A program made the position numbers and the translations under genes. From Ophiothrix spiculata (taxonomy: Eukaryota; Echinodermata; Ophiuroidea; Amphilepidida; Ophiotrichidae), in NCBI GenBank assembly GCA_000969725.1, contig JXSR01S002581.1: a stretch of 36,453 nt of DNA; one strand, written 5' to 3'. The notes under the pieces were generated by a model, which did not search any database, was not told the origin of the DNA, and saw only the letters and a list, made by a program, of their open reading frames with translations. Positions 31,351 through 36,453 of this stretch are shown here, piece by piece; within the stretch, counting starts at the first letter, position 1; each line of letters starts with the position of its first letter.

Positions 31351-31587
31351 TTTCATGTATTATTTGTATTGTATGCCGGGATTGTATAATTGTCTTATTT
31401 TCATGGTGAAATAAAATGGCGAACACTAAAAAAATCAAATTTTTTGGACTCTTCACTTTCGTCTTCCTTGTGTTAAATTTAAAATAAGGTTGATTTTGAA
31501 ATAAGACGGCGCATGGCTATACAACATTTATTCACAAGAAATACATAAAGATGTTAGCAAGGCCAATATTTATTATTCATAGCTAAC
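31351..31587. other. Non-coding, possible 3' end of an unknown transcript or element
   Basis: GTGAAATAAAATGGCG at about 31407 contains AATAAA; the same AATAAAATGGCG occurs at about 34425. It may be the 3' end of a retroelement or gene; nothing more can be read. Confidence 0.25.
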
Positions 31588-31822
31588 GTTTATGACTGAC
31601 CCATTCTTTATGCCAGTTCAGTGTAGCGGATAGAGATATTGATTCTGGTATCCTAAATATTTGCTTGGTCAAGGGTCCAATTTTCTTGTTAACAATTTTC
31701 TGCTTGGTTAACTTTTCAACTAGGGCTTGTGATTGGCTGTTGTTAAGCTGTGAGTGACTCATTACCATAAAGTTTATCTCTTGGTCTTGTGAAAAATATC
31801 TCACTGCTAAGGCTTGTGATCG
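31588..31822 (+). repeat. Dispersed repeat 'a', copy 2
   Basis: Counterpart of 2185-2420, same orientation. The 85-codon minus frame across it is not conserved in the other copy. Confidence 0.8.
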
Positions 31823-31966
31823 ATCGATGCATATCGACAAGACTCTGAATAAACCATAATGGAATCAAAGTGGTACTTTCCGAATTCTGTTTTCCAATAC
31901 GGTGCGAATAAAAAAAAAGTGGGTTTTAAAAACCTAACTATATTTTATGCAAAAATACGGTTGTTA

Positions 31967-32352
31967 CACACTTAAAAATAGGTAGCCAATAATGACCAGA
32001 TTGTAGTCATTTTTGACTCACTCGTAGGGTCAGCTATGCACCGAGCCCATTGGTGTCAAATTTGCCCCGGAGGTCTAGTCAACAATTTGACCTAAATTGC
32101 AGTTGAAAATGACTACATTCGTGGTAATTTTTCAAAATGACCTCTTTTGAAAATAACTATTTGTTGGTAAAATGATTACATTCAGGGGTCAATTACTTTA
32201 ATCAGTGTCCCGATTAGAAAAATGACTCCGGAACATAGTTAAAAAAGAGACAGTATGACTACATTCCGGGGTCATTTCAAAATGACTATTTTCGGTGGTC
32301 ATTTTTGATGACCACCCAAACTAGTCAAATTTTTGACTATATTTTAAGTGTG
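31967..32352. mobile_element. 386-bp palindromic DNA element, TA target, built of TGAC/GTCA units
   Basis: It begins CACACTTAAAAATAG and ends CTATATTTTAAGTGTG, flanked by TA at 31965-31966 and 32353-32354. Internally about ten TGAC and eight GTCA units appear, often as AATGACTAC or GGGGTCATTT. It has no coding capacity. Its ends share CAC-CTTAAAA with the element at 2706-2994, which points to mobilisation by the same or a related transposase. Confidence 0.75.
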
Positions 32353-32679
32353 TACGTTCAATAAAATCACTCAACGTAACAATTAGTTCTTTTTTTCGGC
32401 ACTATGTTAGTTCACTATGAATTTCAAAACTAATACCGTTTAAATTACTGATTTTCTTTAAGATAAAACACAACAACTATATAATATGATTACACAATAT
32501 TGATATTAGTATTTTTAAGTTAATCCAAAACATTAGAATTAAAATTATGAATAATAATGAATATTCCACTGGATAAAAACTTAAAAAACAGTTTTACAGT
32601 TGTTAGAAGTGAAAAGAAAAAAAATAGGTAAAGATATTATTTTTATCTCATTCAAAACGAATCCGTACATTGTTTATTA
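32353..32679. other. AT-rich stretch, no feature seen
   Basis: No coding frame, RNA gene or repeat was recognised. Confidence 0.3.
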
Positions 32680-32895
32680 TCTTCCATATCGCATTTTCTT
32701 TGAATGTATTTCGATAGTCAATACATAGCTGTAAGCAGTTCCAATGGCCTATGGGTAATATCTCATTTTGATATCCCGGAATTTGCTCAAACATATCCTT
32801 GTGAAGTATGATAAGGCCCGGTGCATTTAGTCACGCTATATGAACTTTTGGTGGATCTATTTTTCTAGTTTTGAGAAAATTACGAAAAACAGTCT
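32680..32895 (+). repeat. Dispersed repeat 'f', copy beside 32.8 kb
   Basis: It aligns with 12280-12502, with GTCAATACATAGCTGTAAGC, CCCGGAATTTGCTCAAACAT and a 41-base identical stretch to its end, where homology stops abruptly at 32895. Confidence 0.75.
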
Positions 32896-33439
32896 ATATT
32901 TTTACTAAAAACCCGAATGGGAGCCCCTGAATATATATAGCATTGTAGATGTAATTGTCAGACTGGGCATAAATCTTTATCTAACAACATCTCTTTTACA
33001 CGATTAGTTTTTGTTGAGCTAAGGCTGCCATAATAACTACGAGTAATATTAAGATTTAAAAACAATTTAGTTAGTCATGCTAATAGCTTAAACATTGAAC
33101 CAAGCTTTTATAAGCATTGTAAATAATGCTGTTGGTACGCCATATTGCGAAACCCAAAAATTGGTGCGGAGTGAAAAAAAGACAATAAATCGTGATATTA
33201 AACACAGTCTTTGCCATTTGTAAGAGTAAACGAAAAAATATTTTGATCTGAACTTTGTTTATTTTTCTGATTTGTAGGTTAAGGATCTGTGGGACCGTGG
33301 CTTCTGGTGTGGGTAGTCATGCATTATGAACACTGGAACACGAGAGTTTTACAGTTTACGGACCTTATGATAGTAAAAAAAAAAAAAAATCAAATTTAAA
33401 AACGTTCAATCGAATCTGATTTGAATCTGAGTTAATTAT
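32896..33439. other. Non-coding stretch
   Basis: I see no gene. An A14 run lies at about 33377-33390. Confidence 0.3.
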
Positions 33440-33700
33440 CTCCTCTGTAATGGTTTGAAATATATTCTGACTGTAAGCATCTACATTGGGTAATATTACA
33501 TATTGATAAATTCGCTCAAACTTTGTCTTGTAAGACATACAACAAGATAGGATGATATGCTCGGTTCCACTGCGTCCTCATTATGTCTCTTGTGTATCGT
33601 AGACTTTGGGATTGGGTTACAGATAAAACGAACAGCATCATAGAGTAACAGTAGACGGGTTGTATAATATATATCATCTCGTCGTGTCTTCTCTTGTAAC
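33440..33700 (+). repeat. Dispersed repeat 'f', further diverged copy
   Basis: ATATATTCTGACTGTAAGCAT, the phrase GGGTAATATTACAT and CTTGTAAGACATACAACAAG match 28285-28398. GGGTTACAGATAAAACGAAC matches 30867-30887. The part between them in the 30-kb copy is missing here. Confidence 0.6.
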
Positions 33701-34848
33701 ATAGACACGTGTAACTTACTTTTTATTTAGAATTGGAATATATTATACTTAACAATTCAACGGTATTAGCAACGACTCCACATGGATATGGAAATTCATT
33801 AAAACTCAATATTTAAATGAAAAAAATAAAGGAACAAAGTTTCATTATTTTTTTTAAAAAGACGATTCCATCCATATTACTCATGTAGTGGCATTTCAAT
33901 AGTGTTTCTGTTTTCCTATTTTTTTTAAATTTCAAAGGTATGCTTATGGATTTACAAGTGAATTATTCTTCTTCAGGAATGTAAAATTAATAAATCATGG
34001 CTTTAACGTCACTAAAAATGTTTTGTTGGTTTGATTTAAGAACTCAAAAGTTTAATTCTAGAAACACAACCATTTATTTGTTCATGTCCCCGGGAACATA
34101 AAAAATGTTTCTTGCACATTAGATATTCAAATCTAACCGGAATAGGTATGGCGATAACTTAGTAGCTGTAAGTACTTACTAAAAATGCAATAACATATAT
34201 ATGTAACACGGAAAGTAGGAAGTTCATATTGTACTGATGATCGTCGATAATGCCTTTAATAAACAACCACATTTAGCTGGTCTTGAAAGGGATTTCCGTA
34301 ACCTGACTTAATCTGATACACCTGACATATTTTTTTTCTGACAAAGTTTGTTCTCATGATTAGGATCTCCTGATTTCGGAAAAAGTTCTAGGAACCTACA
34401 TATGGCCCCAATTATTCGTTGTGAATAAAATGGCGTGGTTGCCTGATTTTATTGCAGTTTAATTTTACCACTAAAACATTTTAGGCTCTGTCACGTATAT
34501 TCATTCTGGATATCAATGGTGAAAACAATCGGTTGTATGTGGCGCGAAAGAAAATTAATCCTACCGTCTTCTAAAACGTATGCCCTTCAACCAATTGAGC
34601 GTGAGAGAGAAAAGAGTCACGACAGAAACTGAATGATTTAGTATGTATCCCGCGGGTGCAGTGATTAGAAGGCTAATACTTTTTCGCGCGAAAAATACGA
34701 AGAGCCTGAATAATTAAATGGAAAAGGCGAGATCAATTAATAGTTATAACACCAATTGGTACTGGAACCCCAACTTTCAAGTTACCATAATTAATTGCAA
34801 CAGCTTTAAACTTTCTTTCTAGTTCAAGGTCAGTTTTGAAAAAAAATA
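33701..34848. other. Non-coding region with two E2F-like sites
   Basis: No exon was recognised. GGCGCGAAA (34541-34549) and the perfect palindrome TTTTTCGCGCGAAAAA (34680-34695) match the E2F consensus TTTSSCGC. They lie 130 bases apart, in a patch with more CpG than the surroundings. No convincing transcript start or coding exon follows, so a promoter role is speculative. Confidence 0.3.
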
Positions 34849-35124
34849 GGGTCAAAACATACTTCTGTTGAGCTATCAAATATTTGGTGCAACAAATCTT
34901 TGTTATCTTATAATCTGATATATAGTTCCAATGCATTTTCTATTAATAACGGAGGCTTGGTGATGAAAAATCAATACACCACAACATTTTCTTTGATGTC
35001 AAATGTTTGGTGATTTTCAACACCAAGCATCCTTTATTGATTAGAAGATGCATTTGAATTAATGTAATAACAAAGACTTGTTGCACCAAATTTTTGATAG
35101 CTCAAAAAAATTATGTTTTGACCC
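34849..35124. mobile_element. 276-bp long inverted repeat (MITE-like)
   Basis: The arms start GGGTCAAAACATA (34849) and end ATGTTTTGACCC (35124). They pair over about 120 bp with scattered mismatches and indels, through TGAGCTATCAAA.ATTTGGTG and a GCTTGGTG near the centre. TTGGTG or CACCAA occurs about six times. It has no coding capacity. No target duplication was recognised with confidence. Confidence 0.7.
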
Positions 35125-35239
35125 TTACTTCATGTATTTGCATCTTAAATTGCTTGAAATAATTTAGATTTATTGCACTATTTGAACAAAATTGATGTAA
35201 GAATATTATATGATAGAGATGCACCAAAGTTTCGAATCC

Positions 35240-35450
35240 CATTGCAGGATAAGAAGCCTGTCCAGCAGATAGCTGTCTAATATGTACAGTTTCGCAGTGC
35301 TCAAATTTGAATATGTATTAATTGGTGCTAATAAATAAATTCTAAAACTGTATGATAAAAAATAATCGTTAGGATAACCACTGCGGGATTATGTTCTCTC
35401 CAGCAGAGAGCTGCTAATCTGTTCTGTTACGCAGCGCCAAATATTATATA
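35240..35450 (+). repeat. Two direct 70-bp modules 139 bp apart
   Basis: Module 1 (35240-35307) and module 2 (35379-35450) share CATTGCAGGAT/CACTGCGGGAT, TCCAGCAGATAGCTG/TCCAGCAGAGAGCTG and CGCAGTGC/CGCAGCGC, in the same order and spacing. They are GC-richer than the intervening DNA. Nature unknown. Confidence 0.6.
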
Positions 35451-36390
35451 AATCTAATGAATGTAGATGAAATATCATTTTGAGCTTATGATTTATGTTA
35501 CAATTTTGATTACTACAATTTGTCTCACTCTTAGGGTGGGGAGTGGGTTATTTTTAGGGGTTGTCAGATGGCAGGTGCTCGGATTGAAAGGGTGGATTAT
35601 GTATTTTTAAAAAATATATATTTGGGTAGTATTGTGATTTTTGATACTGGGTGTTGTTTAATATGGGTGGGAGGGGGATTTGATTCTTTTAATGATTTCA
35701 TTGATTTGTTTTTTAATTGTTTTCATTAATTCTGATAATAAAAGTACTAAGGTACCCATGCGAGGTCCTTGGTACAAAAGATTTAAAAAAAAAGTTACAA
35801 TTTTGAGAATTAAATACCGTCTTAGTTGAGTATTTGGCTGACAGCTTCTAGCAAACCCCTTTGTCTGTTATGCTTTCTTTGTACCATGAGTCCAGTAAAC
35901 AAACACTTGCGAGTTTCTTATCGATTGACAAAACCATAGCTTTTGTTTAAACCTTTTATAACGATGAATCATACACAGATTACTTTATTTTATAACAAAT
36001 ACATGTATAATAAAATACATTTTGCAACAATCCATTTGTTCACAAATTTAAACCCACAAATGAAAATCAAAGTTATGAACAAATGTATTCAAATTCTACA
36101 TTTAACATTCCACTAAATACAATTAAGTATTAGTTTGATACAAACGTTGTTCGTAGTTGTAAACAAAATAAAAACAACATAGGTAAGGGAAAGATATATA
36201 ACTTTTACATTTACGACACCCAGACAGAGACAGTACACAGCTCGGGGGGGAGTCCCATTCAGGAGACGACGCGTATGTAAGGCTCAAAAGATTCCCTTTT
36301 GTAGCCCTGCTCTCACCCAAAGATCCCAAAATTGTATGTACTTTTGTCCCACCGAAAGCCAAATTTCGCCAACCAAAAGCCAAATTTTGC
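35451..36390. other. Non-coding stretch
   Basis: A GT- and G-rich section lies at 35520-35680 and a G7 run at 36244-36250. The minus-strand open frame 36123-36383 begins in the repeat text at the end of the window and shows no domain. Confidence 0.35.
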
Positions 36391-36453
36391 TCGCCGAATG
36401 CTTTACCCTTGTCTTACCGAATGCTTAACCCTTGTCTTACCAAAGAGGAGGGG
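36330..36453. repeat. Short direct repeats at the window end
   Basis: CTTACCGAATGCTTAACCCT and its variant GCCGAATGCTTTACCCTTGTC follow each other at about 36395-36440. They are preceded by two versions of AAAGCCAAATTT.GC.. (36353-36390). The array is cut by the window edge. Confidence 0.55.

Noticed and set aside
31085..31456. 123-codon minus-strand frame rich in Lys and Ile
   Set aside because: It is the antisense of T-rich tandem repeats; its internal peptide repetition mirrors the DNA repeat.

Overview
This is eukaryotic, and almost certainly metazoan, nuclear DNA. It is AT-rich and gene-poor, and most of it is diverged transposable elements and low-copy repeats. Long open frames are rare, and nearly all the readable protein homology is 5'-truncated, mutated non-LTR retrotransposons (three of a CR1/jockey-like type, one of the L1/Tx1 type). 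A V-SINE-like tRNA-derived SINE, several short palindromic DNA elements and a histone-type 3' stem-loop fit an aquatic invertebrate, perhaps a deuterostome. The sequence alone does not fix the species.

Layout. 1-2000 is the only part that looks genic: a plausible 3'-terminal coding exon (671-836, +), a relatively CpG-rich stretch (about 1000-1925), a plausible first coding exon with a strong donor (1378-1438, +), and a tRNA-Leu-like relic (1823-1926). If the first exon is real, I found no second exon in the remaining 35 kb, so its intron would be at least that long. 2100-2670 holds a repeat that returns at 31.6 kb.

2671 to about 10.9 kb and 13.82 to about 26.5 kb are two direct copies of one long non-coding segment, about 5 percent diverged by eye in the best blocks. 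The two copies carry different insertions, so each serves as an empty-site control for the other. In this way target-site duplications can be read for a TA-flanked short element (2706-2994), a TAA-flanked element (4773-4940), a hAT-like element with an 8-bp duplication (16355-16790) and a 940-bp TIR element with TGAT (22908-23847). Copy 2 also holds a plus-strand LINE end (14402-15366), a minus-strand LINE (about 20590-22645) with a SINE inside it, and a 184-base assembly gap (18855-19038). Such a tandem arrangement could be a real duplication or two haplotypes joined by the assembler.

Between the copies (10.9-13.8 kb) lie a GC-rich block (12090-12225), an older copy of a dispersed repeat, and a canonical histone mRNA 3' stem-loop with no histone gene beside it (12805-12820). 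26.5-36.5 kb holds further diverged repeat copies, an L1/Tx1-type LINE with a 16-bp target-site duplication (28400-30244), tandem repeats (31.07-31.35 kb), a second TA-flanked element (31967-32352), a long inverted repeat (34849-35124) and short direct repeats up to the end.

No complete protein-coding gene can be supported. The genes do not form a pathway; the interest lies in the repeat architecture and in isolated regulatory or processing signals.
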